Assembly (NCBI RefSeq): GCF_019880245.1
Contig: NZ_CP082288.1
Span: forward strand, 248,001-312,000
DNA length: 64,000 bases
Direction: 5' to 3'
DNA from: Halobaculum roseum
GTDB taxonomy: Archaea > Halobacteriota > Halobacteria > Halobacteriales > Haloferacaceae
In this document: positions 64,000 through 64,000 of the stretch, piece by piece
Layout of the letters: every line of letters starts with the position of its first letter
Position numbering within the stretch: position 1 is the first letter of the stretch
Notes under the pieces: model-generated
What the model saw: the letters and a program-made list of their open reading frames with translations, nothing else
Databases searched by the model: none
Told to the model about the DNA's origin: nothing
Translations under genes and position numbers: made by a program

Positions 64000-64000
64000 G

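Overview
The window comes from a halophilic archaeon (class Halobacteria). The signs are very high GC with C/G-ending codons, strongly acidic proteins, twin-arginine signals followed by lipoboxes, halocyanins, TrmB and HTH_10 regulators, short or leaderless promoters with a box A 24-32 nt before the start codon, and an Orc1/Cdc6 gene sitting in a repeat-rich replication origin. Genus cannot be fixed from the sequence. I saw no rRNA, tRNA, CRISPR array or intact insertion sequence.

Bases 1-24,400 form a denitrification island. It holds copper nitrite reductase (nirK), quinol-type NO reductase (norB) and a nine-gene minus-strand respiratory nitrate reductase cluster. Reading down the minus strand, that cluster is a MoaD-like protein, narG, narH, a TorD/NarJ-type chaperone, a membrane-anchored haem-b gamma subunit, a HEAT-repeat protein, an unknown protein, an Mrp/NBP35-type ATPase and a mini molybdopterin-domain protein. 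Two halocyanins (copper electron carriers), a TehA/SLAC1-type channel, a sensor kinase and an HTH_10 regulator accompany it. Two radical-SAM/SPASM enzymes resembling the alternative haem pathway are present, one translationally coupled to a small partner protein. The respiratory flow implied is nitrate to nitrite (NarGH), nitrite to NO (NirK) and NO to N2O (NorB); no nosZ is seen here. Short CGAAC-N2-GTTCG-like palindromes lie upstream of nirK, norB and the MoaD-like gene. A TumE-type toxin-antitoxin pair sits between the TehA-like gene and norB.

Bases 24,400-38,000 are mixed metabolism and regulation: an FNT channel fused to two UspA domains, a CNNM/CorC protein, a multicopper oxidase with a divergent regulator/membrane-protein pair, a formate dehydrogenase alpha subunit, a DASS transporter, a TrmB regulator, a coiled-coil protein and a receiver-GAF-PAS protein without a kinase domain.

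Bases 38,000-56,100 are sugar and transport genes: divergent GH13 and GH15 enzymes, a complete five-gene Opp/Dpp-type ABC importer, a second TrmB regulator, a TAXI-TRAP transporter set, and the frameshifted tail of an IS1341-type TnpB.

Bases 56,100-64,000 hold a TRAM-domain protein and then a replication origin. An orc1/cdc6 gene is flanked by about fifteen copies of a 21-bp repeat in both orientations, with an AT-rich segment between two facing copies. Next to the origin, a glutamine-rich hexapeptide-repeat protein is encoded just upstream of an Hsp20 chaperone. Small hypothetical and regulatory genes (FAD protein, winged-helix protein, DUF2249 protein) follow. Long antisense frames opposite real genes are by-products of the high GC and were left out.
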